Notes: a model not told the origin generated them from the sequence alone. DNA of 64,000 nt from JAJYIW01 sp963781665 (GCA_963781665.1 CAWAGA010000002.1:3906001-3970000); one strand, 5' to 3'; counted from the stretch's first letter, positions 1 through 8,747 are shown. Translations and numbers: made by a program.

Positions 1-1031
1 AGGCGTTTTCCACGCGTTCCAAACGGCGAGTTTGCTTTGATAAATCGGGTTATAAAAATTGATGGGCAAAAAGGAAGATTCGATACCCAGGCTATCATCG
101 AAAGCGAGTACGACGTTCCTCCGAACCCCTGGTTCATCACGGAAAATAGCGCGGCTGAAATCCCGTATTCATTCTTTATGGAGATTGCGCTGCAGCCGTG
201 TGGATTCCTTTCGGCTTACCTGGGGACGCCGATCGTCCATCCCCAGAAGGATTTTTTCTTCCGTAATCTGGACGGCGAGGGCAAGATTGTCGCCAGGATC
301 GACGAGCGTGGAAAAACAATCCTTACCCGGGCGGTTTTAATTTCGACTCTGGACAGCGGAGGGACCATCATCCAACGTTTTAATTTCGAATTGTATTGTG
401 AAGGCCGGATGGTTTTTGAGGGCAATTCAACTTTTGGATATTTTTCTCCTGAGGCAATGATTAAACAATCCGGCCTGGATGGCGGCAAACGCCAGCGGCC
501 GGCTTTTAATTCCACGGATAGTCCAATCACATCGATCGAGACCTTAGATTTTCTCAAAGAGGGAACACGATTTTATCCTGCTGCGACCAGGCGTTTGAAA
601 TTACTCGATGAGATTTCACTTTCGCGGAACGGTGGCAAATATAGTCAAGGATACATTTATGCCCGCAAGCAAATCAATCCTGGCGATTGGTTTTTTCGCT
701 GTCATTTTTTCCAGGATCCGGTCATGCCGGGGTCTTTGGGGGTCGAAGCCATGTTGCAGGCTTTGCAGGCCTATGCTGCCAAATTCAATCTTGGGGAAAG
801 CTTTGTTTCGCCCGGTTTTGGCTTGCCACCGGGGACCGTTTTAACTGGCGATATCGTGGCCAAATCGTACCTGCCAATGCATTGATGCAGCTCGAAATTC
901 ACGTTGTAAGCATAGAAAGGGATCGGGACTGGGTCATCATAAAAGGTGAAGCCAGCTTGTGGGCAGACGACCTGCGAATCTACCAGGTCAATGACCTGTC
1001 GATTGGGTTAACGGACGTTAATCCAGGTTGA
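1..1031 (+). CDS. PfaC-like polyunsaturated fatty acid / secondary lipid synthase, C-terminal dehydratase region (5' truncated, apparent frameshift)
   Basis: The frame is open from base 1, so this is the 3' end of a larger gene that begins outside the window. Two hotdog-type dehydratase modules are visible. The first (about residues 25-150) is degenerate (PWFITENSAAE, then IALQPCGFLSAYLG). The second has the FabA-like active-site block FRCHFFQDPVMPGSLGVEAM with the catalytic His. This pairing is typical of the end of PfaC-type synthases, which dehydrate the 3-hydroxyacyl chain on ACP. The first frame stops at 885, but homology-like sequence (WRYRGQIVPANALMQLEIHV to the stop at 1031) continues in the -1 frame. 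One extra G in the GGGG run near 835-838 would restore one protein reading PPGDRFNWRYRGQ. This could be a sequencing error or a real lesion. PfaD follows directly, which supports the identification. Confidence 0.8.
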
Positions 1032-1088
1032 TAGGGTTTGATAGCCCGGAAGTTATACTGTTCTAAAGCCTGTGAAGGAAGATTAGTG

Positions 1089-2753
1089 ATGGATACGACT
1101 GTTACAAGTACGAAAAACGGCTCGGTTTTGACTGCTTCAAAAGTCATCAAATCTCAACAAAATTCGCTGCATAACAGATTGATGGTTGCCTATGATGAAG
1201 ACGGTATCAGGACGAAACTGCTCGACCTGGATAACGGGCTATTCGTCGTCCGGACTGACGAAGGCATTGGGGTAGCAAACCGTGTAATGTTCGACAGTCC
1301 AACCGGCGACGAGGCTAATTCCTTCGAGAACCTGGCAAATATCTCCGCATTTCCAATCGGTCGTCTGGGCGATCCCACATTTTGCGAATTCTACGGGACA
1401 GAATATGCCTATTATGCCGGCGCTATGGCGAATGGGATTTCGTCCAGCCAGATGGTGATTGAGTTGGGGAAAGCTGGTTTCCTGGGGTCGTTTGGCTCGG
1501 CTGGAATGGTCGCCAGCCGGCTTGAAGCAGCCATCTATGAAATCAAAGAGAACCTTCCTGATGGTCCCTATGCTTTCAACTTAATTCACAGCCCGAGCGA
1601 AGATGCACTTGAACGACTTGCTGTCGACCTGTTTTTAAAACACCAAATCACTACCGTCGAAGCTTCGGCCTTCATCGACCTGACCCCCAGTCTCATTTAT
1701 TATCGGGCGGCTGGTTTGAACTTAAGTTCTTCCGGAGAAATCGTGATCGGCAACCGAGTAATTGCAAAACTATCTCGGAAAGAAGTAGCTTTGAAATTCC
1801 TGCAGCCGGCTCCGGCTGCGCTGCTTGCTCGCCTGGTCGAAGCTGGGCGAATCTCACCTCTACAGGCTGAGCTGGCCCAAAAGGTGCCGGTTGCGGATGA
1901 TATTACCGTTGAAGGCGATTCAGGTGGGCATACTGATAACCGCCCCCTCGTCTGTCTGGTGCCGGCAATGGTTGCCTTGCGGGATGAGATTCAGGCGAAA
2001 TATCGGTATCCGCACCCGGTCAGGATCGGCGCAGCCGGAGGTATCAGCACCCCAGGTTCTGCCCTGGCAGCGTTCATGATGGGGGCTGCTTATGTTGTCA
2101 CCGGGACAGTCAACCAGGCTTGTGTCGAATCAGGCGCATGCGCGCATACCAAGAAACTATTAGCCCAGGCTGATATGGCCGACGTGATCATGGCGCCCTC
2201 AGCTGATATGTTCGAAATGGGGGTGAGGGTGCAAGTTCTGAAGAATGGAACATTTTTCCCGATGCGCGCCCAAAAGTTGTACGATTATTACCAGCGTTAC
2301 AAAGCAATCGAAGACATTCCTGCAGAAGACAGAGAGAAGCTCGAAAAGCAAATCTTTAAACGCAGCCTGGAGTCGGTTTGGGAGGATACTGTCAAATTCT
2401 TCGAGGAAAGAGATCCGGAACAAATCGAAAGAGCGAACCAGAATCCGAAACGAAAAATGGCGTTGATATTCCGTTGGTACCTGGGTCTTTCATCGAGATG
2501 GTCAAGCCTGGGAGAGCCCGGACGTGAAATGGATTACCAGATCTGGTGCGGTCCTTCGATTGGACCTTTTAACGAATGGACTCGTAATACCTACCTGGCT
2601 CAACCAGAAAATCGCCGGGTGGTGGATGTTGCCAGGCACATCCTTTCGGGAAGCGCATACCTTTTCCGGATGCAAAGCCTGAAGATGCAGGGTATCCAAT
2701 TCCCTGCAAGCCTCGAATCTTACCGTCCCATGCAGCCATTGGATCAGGTGTAG
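1089..2753 (+). CDS. pfaD: PfaD-family trans-acting enoyl reductase
   Basis: FMN-dependent enoyl reductase of the PfaD / 2-nitropropane-dioxygenase-like family, which reduces the enoyl-ACP double bond in trans during PUFA or related lipid synthesis. The 554-aa length fits the family. Visible signatures are EGDSGGHTDNRP (about residue 275) and the phosphate-binding GAAGGIST loop (about 315), followed by the cysteine-containing block NQACVESGACAHTKK. The C-terminal helical part (WCGPSIGPFNEW) is also typical of PfaD. The frame extends upstream to 1038, but ATG 1089 is preferred because GAAGGAAG lies just before it. It sits about 60 bases after the PfaC-like gene and 3 bases before the carboxyltransferase gene, so all are probably co-transcribed. 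Confidence 0.9.
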   Translation: MDTTVTSTKNGSVLTASKVIKSQQNSLHNRLMVAYDEDGIRTKLLDLDNGLFVVRTDEGIGVANRVMFDSPTGDEANSFENLANISAFPIGRLGDPTFCEFYGTEYAYYAGAMANGISSSQMVIELGKAGFLGSFGSAGMVASRLEAAIYEIKENLPDGPYAFNLIHSPSEDALERLAVDLFLKHQITTVEASAFIDLTPSLIYYRAAGLNLSSSGEIVIGNRVIAKLSRKEVALKFLQPAPAALLARLVEAGRISPLQAELAQKVPVADDITVEGDSGGHTDNRPLVCLVPAMVALRDEIQAKYRYPHPVRIGAAGGISTPGSALAAFMMGAAYVVTGTVNQACVESGACAHTKKLLAQADMADVIMAPSADMFEMGVRVQVLKNGTFFPMRAQKLYDYYQRYKAIEDIPAEDREKLEKQIFKRSLESVWEDTVKFFEERDPEQIERANQNPKRKMALIFRWYLGLSSRWSSLGEPGREMDYQIWCGPSIGPFNEWTRNTYLAQPENRRVVDVARHILSGSAYLFRMQSLKMQGIQFPASLESYRPMQPLDQV

Positions 2754-2756
2754 CAA

Positions 2757-4295
2757 ATGGGCGATTTTAGTTTAGATTCTAAACGTGAGGAAGCTCAAGC
2801 GGGAGGTGGCCCAGAGCAGATCGAAAAGCAGCATGCCAGGGGGAAACTGACCGCTCGTGAACGGATTGAGGATCTGCTCGATCCGGGCTCGTTTGTTGAG
2901 ATCGATATGTTTGCCACTCATCGCGCCACCGGTTTGGGGATGGAAAAATCCCATCCTTTCACCGATGGCGTCGTCGCTGGATGGGGCAAGATCGATGGCA
3001 GACAGGTTTATGTTTTTGCACAAGATTTCACCATTATGGGCGGTTCATTGGGAGAGAGTCACGGGCGAAAGATCGCAAAGGTCATGGATCTGGCTTTGAA
3101 AGCCGGGGCGCCGCTGATAGGATTAAATGATTCGGGCGGAGCGCGTATCCAGGAAGGTGTTGATTCATTGGCTGCCTATGGTGAGATTTTTTTGCGTAAC
3201 ACCCGCGCCTCCGGCATCATCCCCCAAATATCGGTCATCCTCGGCCCTTGCGCTGGAGGAGCAGTTTATTCACCGGCAATTACCGATTTCGTTTTTATGG
3301 TGGATAAGAATGCTTTTATGTTCATCACCGGGCCGGAAGTTGTTAAATCCGTTACCAAAGAAGACATTGATTTTGCTTCATTAGGAGACGCAAACGTTCA
3401 TATGACCAGGAGCGGGGTCGCTCATTTTGTCGCATCGGATGAAGAGCTCCTTCTTAATCAGGTCCGCCAATTATTATCCTATCTCCCCTCCAATAATCTG
3501 GCCATTCCACCTTACCTCCAGCCTGGAGACGACCCAGGAAGATTGACACCCGAGCTAGAAGCCATTGTGCCGGTTGAACCTCAGCGTCCGTACGATGTTC
3601 ATGAAGTCATCCAGCAAATTGTGGACGACGGTGATTTCATGGAAGTTCAGAACGGATATGCTCCCAACCTGGTGATTGGGTTTGCCAGGATGGATGGCTA
3701 CCCAGTTGGAATTGTGGCAAACCAACCCGATTTCTTGGCCGGTGTGCTCGATATAAACGCTTCGGATAAAGGAGCTCGCTTTATACGTTTCTGCGACAGC
3801 TTTCACATCCCATTGCTTACCCTGGTAGATACTCCCGGATTCATGCCGGGAACCGAACAAGAGCACAACGGCATCATCCGCCATGGCGCAAAAATGGCTT
3901 TCGCCTATGCAGAGGCTACAGTCCCAAAAGTTTCTTTGATTTTACGAAAAGCCTACGGAGGCGCTTACATTGTCATGAGCTCCAAACATTTACAAGGAGA
4001 CCTGAATTATGCCTGGCCCAATGCGGAGATTGCAGTGATGGGACCAGAAGGCGCGGTCCAGATCATGTTTCGCAAAGAGCTGGCAGGGGCAGCCGATCCT
4101 GAACAGACTCGCCTCGAACGAACCAGGCAGTACCGCCAGGAGTTTGCCAACCCGTATATAGCTGCGTCCAGAGGCTACCTTGATGACGTGATATCACCAC
4201 AAGAAAGTCGGGTGAAAATCATCCAGGCGTTAGAGAGTCTGCGTGACAAACGCAGCGAAACGCTGCCTCGAAAACATGGGAATATTCCTCTGTAA
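2757..4295 (+). CDS. acyl-CoA carboxylase carboxyltransferase subunit (propionyl/acetyl-CoA carboxylase beta type)
   Basis: Carboxyltransferase that moves CO2 from carboxybiotin to an acyl-CoA, giving malonyl-CoA or methylmalonyl-CoA. The 512 aa match the PccB/MmdA family. Visible are ARERIEDLLDPGSF near the N-terminus, the crotonase-like oxyanion regions GGARIQEGVDSLAAYGEIF (about 128) and GPCAGGAVYSPAITDFVFM (about 163), then DTPGFMPGTEQEHNGIIRHG (about 360) and YGGAYIVMSSK (about 400). Substrate choice (acetyl or propionyl) cannot be read with confidence. Its start lies 3 bases after the pfaD stop, and the biotin carboxylase and carrier follow, making a full three-subunit enzyme next to a lipid synthase that would use its product. 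Confidence 0.92.
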   Translation: MGDFSLDSKREEAQAGGGPEQIEKQHARGKLTARERIEDLLDPGSFVEIDMFATHRATGLGMEKSHPFTDGVVAGWGKIDGRQVYVFAQDFTIMGGSLGESHGRKIAKVMDLALKAGAPLIGLNDSGGARIQEGVDSLAAYGEIFLRNTRASGIIPQISVILGPCAGGAVYSPAITDFVFMVDKNAFMFITGPEVVKSVTKEDIDFASLGDANVHMTRSGVAHFVASDEELLLNQVRQLLSYLPSNNLAIPPYLQPGDDPGRLTPELEAIVPVEPQRPYDVHEVIQQIVDDGDFMEVQNGYAPNLVIGFARMDGYPVGIVANQPDFLAGVLDINASDKGARFIRFCDSFHIPLLTLVDTPGFMPGTEQEHNGIIRHGAKMAFAYAEATVPKVSLILRKAYGGAYIVMSSKHLQGDLNYAWPNAEIAVMGPEGAVQIMFRKELAGAADPEQTRLERTRQYRQEFANPYIAASRGYLDDVISPQESRVKIIQALESLRDKRSETLPRKHGNIPL

Positions 4296-4316
4296 CCACT
4301 GAAAAGAAAGTATCTA

Positions 4317-5804
4317 ATGAAAGTATTAGTAGCTAATCGTGGAGAAATTGCCATCCGAATTCTACGGACATGCCGGGAGTTGGGTTTTGCGAGTGTCGCT
4401 GTATATTCCGACGCCGACCAGGTAGCTCTGCACACCCGCTATGCAGATGAAGCTCAATATATCGGTCAAGCGCCCGTTTCAGCCAGTTATTTGAATATCG
4501 AGGCAATCCTCGCCGCCGCTCATAAAAGTAAAGTTGATGCCATCCATCCCGGCTATGGATTCTTGTCGGAAAACCCGTCATTTGCTAAGACTGTAGAATC
4601 CGAAGGATTTATTTTTATCGGGCCCAAGTCGGAAACAATCGCCTTGACTGGTGATAAGTTAGCAGCCCGCCGAGCGGCTCGGAGTGTTGGGCTGCCAGTC
4701 TTGCCAGGTCCGGATGTACCTATACCAGGGGAGATTCCGGCAAATTTAGCCGGTCAGGTGACCTTCCCGGTCCTGATCAAAGCGGTTCAAGGGGGTGGTG
4801 GGCGGGGCATCCGCCTGGCGCGCAACCCGCAGGAACTTGAATTTATGGTATCTGCTGCACGAAATGAAGCCCGGGCAGCTTTCGGCGATGATACCGTATA
4901 CCTTGAACCGCTGGTTAACAAAGCCCGCCATATTGAAGTGCAGATTCTTGGCGATGGGCACGGGCAAATCCTATGCCTGGGTGAACGAGAATGTTCGATC
5001 CAACGCAGACGTCAGAAGTTGATTGAAGAAGCGCCTGCCCCAGGCCTGAGCGACCTATTGCGTTTCAAGTTGTACGACCATGCTTTGCGGTTGGGGAAGT
5101 CTTTAAACTACCGCAGCCTGGGAACAGTTGAGTTCCTACTCGATTCGACCGGACAATATTATTTTATCGAAGTGAACCCGCGTATTCAGGTTGAGCACCC
5201 GGTCACGGAATGGGTAACCGGAATTGATTTGGTGAGAGCCCAACTCCAACTTGCTGCGGGATTGCCGTTGAATTTCACCCAGGACCAGGTGAAAATGGAA
5301 GGTTGGGCGATCGAAGCGCGTATCCTGTCTGAAGACCCCGAACAAGGGTTTATGCCTGCCACTGGAGAGGTCACTCAATTAGGATTGCCAGGAGGGCCAG
5401 GTGTGCGCGTTGACACAGCGCTATTTGTCGGTATGCCAGTCACCGCCGACTATGATTCGCTGATCGCCAAGGTAATTGCCTGGGGAAAGGACCGCAATCA
5501 TGCGATCTGCCGGCTGCAGCGCGCCCTAGGTGAATTTGAAGTCGGTGGTGTGGCGACCGATATCGAGTTTATTTCCCAAATCGTCAGCAGCAGCAGCTTC
5601 GAAGCCGGATGGACCGATACAACCTACCTGGATACATTCAAACCTGGATTAACCGGAAACGAAGAATCTTTAGAGAGAGAAATGGCGCTGACCGCTGCGA
5701 TCGTGGCACACCAATCGCAAGCTAAGAATGGTGTGCTGCGGAACTCAGATGGAAACCTATGGAGAAATGCTGCCTGGCGGGAACAGATGCAGCGGATCGT
5801 TTAG
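4317..5804 (+). CDS. accC: biotin carboxylase subunit of acyl-CoA carboxylase
   Basis: ATP-grasp biotin carboxylase that charges the carrier biotin with bicarbonate at the expense of ATP. The 495 aa show all expected blocks: N-terminal VANRGEIAIRILRTCRELG, HPGYGFLSEN (about 80), glycine-rich ATP loop GGGGRGIRLA (about 159), ECSIQRRRQKLIEEAPAPGL (about 224) and the metal/bicarbonate site FIEVNPRIQVEHPVTE (about 283). The C-terminal domain (WAIEARILSEDPEQGFMPATG) is complete. The gene is 21 bases after the carboxyltransferase and 13 bases before the carrier protein. No long BC-BCCP fusion is present; the carrier is a separate gene. Confidence 0.94.
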   Translation: MKVLVANRGEIAIRILRTCRELGFASVAVYSDADQVALHTRYADEAQYIGQAPVSASYLNIEAILAAAHKSKVDAIHPGYGFLSENPSFAKTVESEGFIFIGPKSETIALTGDKLAARRAARSVGLPVLPGPDVPIPGEIPANLAGQVTFPVLIKAVQGGGGRGIRLARNPQELEFMVSAARNEARAAFGDDTVYLEPLVNKARHIEVQILGDGHGQILCLGERECSIQRRRQKLIEEAPAPGLSDLLRFKLYDHALRLGKSLNYRSLGTVEFLLDSTGQYYFIEVNPRIQVEHPVTEWVTGIDLVRAQLQLAAGLPLNFTQDQVKMEGWAIEARILSEDPEQGFMPATGEVTQLGLPGGPGVRVDTALFVGMPVTADYDSLIAKVIAWGKDRNHAICRLQRALGEFEVGGVATDIEFISQIVSSSSFEAGWTDTTYLDTFKPGLTGNEESLEREMALTAAIVAHQSQAKNGVLRNSDGNLWRNAAWREQMQRIV

Positions 5805-5817
5805 GAGGTTATCAGAG

Positions 5818-6309
5818 ATGACGATTTACCGGGTATATGTTGGACGTAATGAATATCGGATCGATGTTTCAGAAAAACGACTATTGGTGAACGGTGAGCC
5901 GATCCAGGCGAATTTAATTGCATTAAACGAAGTCGGCGCATATTTGTTAAGGTTGGGGGATCGAAAACGTGAGATACAAGTCAGTGCGGAAGGGAAAAGC
6001 GTTTACTCGATGACTTCTCGCGGGCGGAGAGTCATAGCCAGGGTGGAGAAAGGAATCGGCAGGTTGACGAATATGGCCAGAGCGGTAAACGAAAATACGA
6101 TTATTGCTCCGATGCCGGGTTTGGTAATCGATGTGCTGGTTCATGAAGGCGATCGGGTACAGAACGGGCAGGCATTGGTCATAATGAAATCGATGAAAAT
6201 GCAAATGGAAATGCGAGCGCCTGCTGCAGGTACGGTAGAGAAAATCTTTGTTGCCCCTCAATCCCAGGTTGAGAAAAGCGCGGCTCTGGTGAAGATGAAA
6301 GAAGAGTAA
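5818..6309 (+). CDS. biotin carboxyl carrier protein
   Basis: Small (163 aa) biotinyl-lipoyl carrier that shuttles carboxybiotin between the carboxylase and carboxyltransferase encoded just upstream. The biotinyl domain occupies about residues 92-162, with APMPGLVIDVLVHEGDRV and the biotin attachment site KSMKM, the modified Lys being K127. The usual residue pair before MKM is EA or ES; KS here is a mild variant. The N-terminal 90 residues form a beta-rich domain as in PccA/carrier proteins. The start is ATG 5818, after the strong ribosome site TAGGAGG; an upstream extension in the same frame overlaps the previous gene and is rejected. Confidence 0.92.
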   Translation: MTIYRVYVGRNEYRIDVSEKRLLVNGEPIQANLIALNEVGAYLLRLGDRKREIQVSAEGKSVYSMTSRGRRVIARVEKGIGRLTNMARAVNENTIIAPMPGLVIDVLVHEGDRVQNGQALVIMKSMKMQMEMRAPAAGTVEKIFVAPQSQVEKSAALVKMKEE

Positions 6310-6320
6310 CATCCCCCCAT

Positions 6321-6348
6321 TCCCCCGTGAAAGGGGGATTAATTTAAC
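6321..6348. terminator. intrinsic terminator between convergent genes
   Basis: TCCCCC (6321-6326) pairs with GGGGGA (6333-6338) around a 6-base loop, followed by TTAATTTAACTT. It lies between the carrier-protein stop and the DegV stop and could serve both strands. Confidence 0.55.
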
Positions 6349-7185
6349 TTATTTCGAGATGCAGAGGATGCCGACTGCTCCCGGGCCGACGTGAGTGCCG
6401 AGGGCTGGGGTTGCCTCAGTGATTAACGGGTCTTCCCCTTTGGGCAGAAGGTGCCTCACCTGGCGGCATAGCTCTTCCGCTCGCTGGTGAGCATGGGTAT
6501 GCGCTACCGCTAAATATTCAAGCGGGCTTAGATCTGTCACCATAGCAATCATGTGTTCGACTGAGCGGGCACTGGTGCGGATGTTATCGATAGAAAGTTT
6601 GCCATTATGCAATGAAATGACCGGTTTGATCTGTAACAAACTGCCAAGGCCAGCTTGAATTGAAGATGCCCGCCCACTGCGCCGCAGATATTCGATCGTG
6701 TCGAGCGCTGCGAATAAATAAGTGTGCTTGATTTTATTGGCAAGCATCCCCACTATCTCTGCCAGTGATTTACCTGCCCTGGCAGCCTTAGCGGCGATAA
6801 TCGCTTGAAAACCCAATGCCAGCGAGGTTGATTCCGAATCGACGACAGATATTTTAACCGGGGCCATGGCTTCGGAAGCCATTTGGGCGACGTTGTAAAT
6901 ATTACTTAATGCGCCAGCTGCGTGGATGGATACGATCTCATTTACACCATCCTCGATCAACCGTTTGTAGGTTTCCACAAAACGACCAATTCCAGGCGCT
7001 GATGTTGTGGGTGGAGTTCGCAGCGCCGGTAAATTATCGTAGAATTTTGAGTGAGAAATTTCGATTCCATCCAGATAACTGAGGCCATTCATATTGATGT
7101 ACACCGGCACGACTGTGATGCCATATTCCTGTATGATAGAATCGGGTAAGTCGCTGGTGCTGTCAGTAACGATTCTAATAACCAT
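6349..7185 (-). CDS. DegV family fatty-acid-binding protein
   Basis: 278-aa DegV-family protein. Family members bind a fatty acid; characterised FakB members present it to a fatty-acid kinase. Visible are the N-terminal VTDSTSDLPDSIIQEYGITVVP, the lid-region ISHSKFYDNL, HAAGALSNIYNVAQMA (the usual sequence here is SGLSGTYQ-like), and the C-terminal THAHQRAEEL and ALGTHVGPGAVGI typical of the family. It is convergent with the lipid-synthase/carboxylase operon. Whether the two are functionally linked is inference, but a lipid-binding protein beside a lipid synthase is suggestive. No FakA kinase is present in the window. Confidence 0.88.
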   Translation of the reverse strand: MVIRIVTDSTSDLPDSIIQEYGITVVPVYINMNGLSYLDGIEISHSKFYDNLPALRTPPTTSAPGIGRFVETYKRLIEDGVNEIVSIHAAGALSNIYNVAQMASEAMAPVKISVVDSESTSLALGFQAIIAAKAARAGKSLAEIVGMLANKIKHTYLFAALDTIEYLRRSGRASSIQAGLGSLLQIKPVISLHNGKLSIDNIRTSARSVEHMIAMVTDLSPLEYLAVAHTHAHQRAEELCRQVRHLLPKGEDPLITEATPALGTHVGPGAVGILCISK

Positions 7186-7340
7186 TAAAACCTCATTAGG
7201 TAATCTGGATGATTGAATAAGTATATCTCATAACGACTGCGTACGTTTGGATAAACTTGGTCAAACGAACCTGTTGTATAATATCTGCCCGTATCCTCGT
7301 AACGTCTATCCAACTTTTTCTCTATCAGGAGACAGCCGCA

Positions 7341-8468
7341 ATGAATTACCTCGAGCGCTTTTTGGCAGTCATGGAATATCAACCGGTAGATCAGGTCCCT
7401 AACTGGGAAGCAGGCGTGTGGGCTCAGACGCGAGACAATTGGTTGGCCGAAGGTGTGGATCGATCGCGTTTGCATTGGGATTGGTTCAAGGGCGAGGAAA
7501 GTCTTGGATTCGATCCCAGGGAATTCGTTCATTACAATCCATCAATGCTGCCATTGTTCGAACCGGAAGTTATCGAAGAAGATGACCGTACTGTTACGTT
7601 TCGAGATGAGATAGGGCGGGTGCGAAAAGCCCTTAAGGAGGGGTCTGTATCCGGTAATCGCATGTCTATGGATACTTATATAAGTTTTCCAGTCACCACT
7701 ATGGCAGATTGGAGAGCGTTAAAAAAGAGGTATAACCCGACTGCAGCCGAAAGGTATGAGCCTTTTTGGTCGGTTTTCAGGGTGGATGGATGGCGCAACC
7801 GAAAGCATCCCCTGGTTTTTGGTGAGAACTGCACGACCCTGGGCCTGTATTGGTATCTGCGGGAGTTGATGGGAACCGAACCGCTCTCGTATGCCTTTTA
7901 TGACCAACCTGACCTGATCAACGATATGCTTGAATTTCAGACTGATTTCCTGATAGAGTGTTCGAAACCGGTTCTGGAAAAGACTTCGGTTGAATATATT
8001 TGCTTGAGCGAAGACCTCTCCATGAAAAATGGACCATTAATTAGCCCGGCGCTTTATCGCAAATTTATGCTGCCCAGGTACAAACGCATTATCGCTTTCT
8101 ATAAGTCCCATGGTGTCAGGTATATTTGCGTTGACACAGACGGGAATCCTGAAGCAGTCTTGCCGATGATGATGGAAGCAGGCGTAGACGCCATCTGGCC
8201 TATGGAGAGAGCCTCCGATATGGATCCTATCAGGCTTAGAAAAAAGTTTGGAAAATCCTTGCGCCTTTGGGGGGGGGTTGATAAACGGGTGTTGGCTCAA
8301 GGGCCAGAGGAGATCAAGGCTCACATAAAGACGTTCATCCCGTTAATCAGAGAAGGTGGTTTCATTCCGACGGTGGATCATACCGTACCGCCCGATGTAA
8401 GCTGGAAAAATTTTCAATATTATCTGGCTTGTAAAGAAAAACTACTCAAGAACGAGTTGAAACCTTGA
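7341..8468 (+). CDS. uroporphyrinogen decarboxylase (URO-D) family protein
   Basis: 375-aa TIM-barrel protein of the URO-D family. It resembles the methyltransferase-like branch (MtaA/CmuA type) more than haem-pathway HemE: it lacks the HemE N-terminal RQAGRYLPE signature, and no haem gene is nearby. Conserved-looking segments are FGENCTTLGLYW, ICLSEDLSMKNGPLISPALYRKFMLPRYK and HGVRYICVDTDGN, then LRLWGGVDKRVLAQG and a C-terminal PTVDHTVPPDVSW. The likely start is ATG 7341 with TCAGGAG eight bases upstream; the frame opens earlier. A TATAAT at 7277-7282 may be its -10, but no good -35 was found. A run of nine G (8269-8277) lies in frame in WGGV. Substrate unknown. Confidence 0.8.
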   Translation: MNYLERFLAVMEYQPVDQVPNWEAGVWAQTRDNWLAEGVDRSRLHWDWFKGEESLGFDPREFVHYNPSMLPLFEPEVIEEDDRTVTFRDEIGRVRKALKEGSVSGNRMSMDTYISFPVTTMADWRALKKRYNPTAAERYEPFWSVFRVDGWRNRKHPLVFGENCTTLGLYWYLRELMGTEPLSYAFYDQPDLINDMLEFQTDFLIECSKPVLEKTSVEYICLSEDLSMKNGPLISPALYRKFMLPRYKRIIAFYKSHGVRYICVDTDGNPEAVLPMMMEAGVDAIWPMERASDMDPIRLRKKFGKSLRLWGGVDKRVLAQGPEEIKAHIKTFIPLIREGGFIPTVDHTVPPDVSWKNFQYYLACKEKLLKNELKP

Positions 8469-8494
8469 CATCCCTTCGGGCTTCATGCTAAAAT
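8465..8494 (+). promoter_or_regulatory. sigma70-type promoter of the ABC-F leader
   Basis: TTGACA (8465-8470), an 18-base spacer, then TAAAAT (8489-8494). The -35 box overlaps the stop codon of the preceding gene. It would start the leader transcript described next. Confidence 0.75.
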
Positions 8495-8527
8495 ATGCCC
8501 GATATTTATAATAATCAGGATAAGATC

Positions 8528-8608
8528 ATGTGGTTTCGTAAAGGCAGTGCAATTTTGTTGGCGCTTTGCTCCAGGAACGGGGGACTGGCTGTTGCCTTGT
8601 CGAAATGA
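8528..8608 (+). CDS. putative 26-aa leader peptide upstream of ABC-F gene
   Basis: Short ORF starting MWFRKGSAILLALC and ending ALSK, preceded by CAGGA seven bases before the ATG and lying about 30 bases downstream of a strong promoter. It ends 36 bases before a terminator-like hairpin that precedes the ABC-F gene. Leader ORFs in this position are known for several antibiotic-resistance ABC-F genes, where ribosome stalling changes the RNA fold. The peptide resembles nothing I recognise; the call rests on position and ribosome site. Confidence 0.5.
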   Translation: MWFRKGSAILLALCSRNGGLAVALSK

Positions 8609-8644
8609 ACCTGTTGATCTTTAAGTTATACGCATAACAATTTG

Positions 8645-8677
8645 GCCACGGTGCATTCTCGCCCGTGGCTTTTTTTT
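8645..8677 (+). terminator. intrinsic terminator / attenuator 1 in ABC-F leader
   Basis: GCCACGG (8645-8651) pairs with CCGTGGC (8663-8669) around an 11-base loop, followed by eight T (8670-8677). It lies between the leader ORF and the ABC-F start, so it must be read through for expression. ACGGG in the leader ORF (8577-8581) could pair with CCCGT (8662-8666) and compete with this stem. Confidence 0.7.
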
Positions 8678-8686
8678 GGTTAGCTC

Positions 8687-8727
8687 AAGAGATTGCTGCG
8701 GGTAAAAACCCTGGCCGTCTCTTTTTT
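8687..8727 (+). terminator. terminator-like hairpin / attenuator 2 in ABC-F leader
   Basis: AAGAGA (8687-8692) pairs with TCTCTT (8718-8723); inside it GGGT (8700-8703) pairs with ACCC (8708-8711). More T follow (8724-8727). Weaker than the first hairpin, but placed 20 bases before the ABC-F start. Confidence 0.45.
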
Positions 8728-8747
8728 AACTGGATTGTGAGGTTTCA

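Noticed and set aside
7254..7282. Full promoter for the URO-D gene
   Set aside because: TATAAT at 7277-7282 is good, but the nearest -35-like TTGGTC leaves only 14 bases of spacer, too short for sigma70.
7185..7532. 115-codon minus-strand frame between the DegV and URO-D genes
   Set aside because: It overlaps the start of the URO-D gene in antisense and resembles no protein; the URO-D frame has a ribosome site and clear homology.
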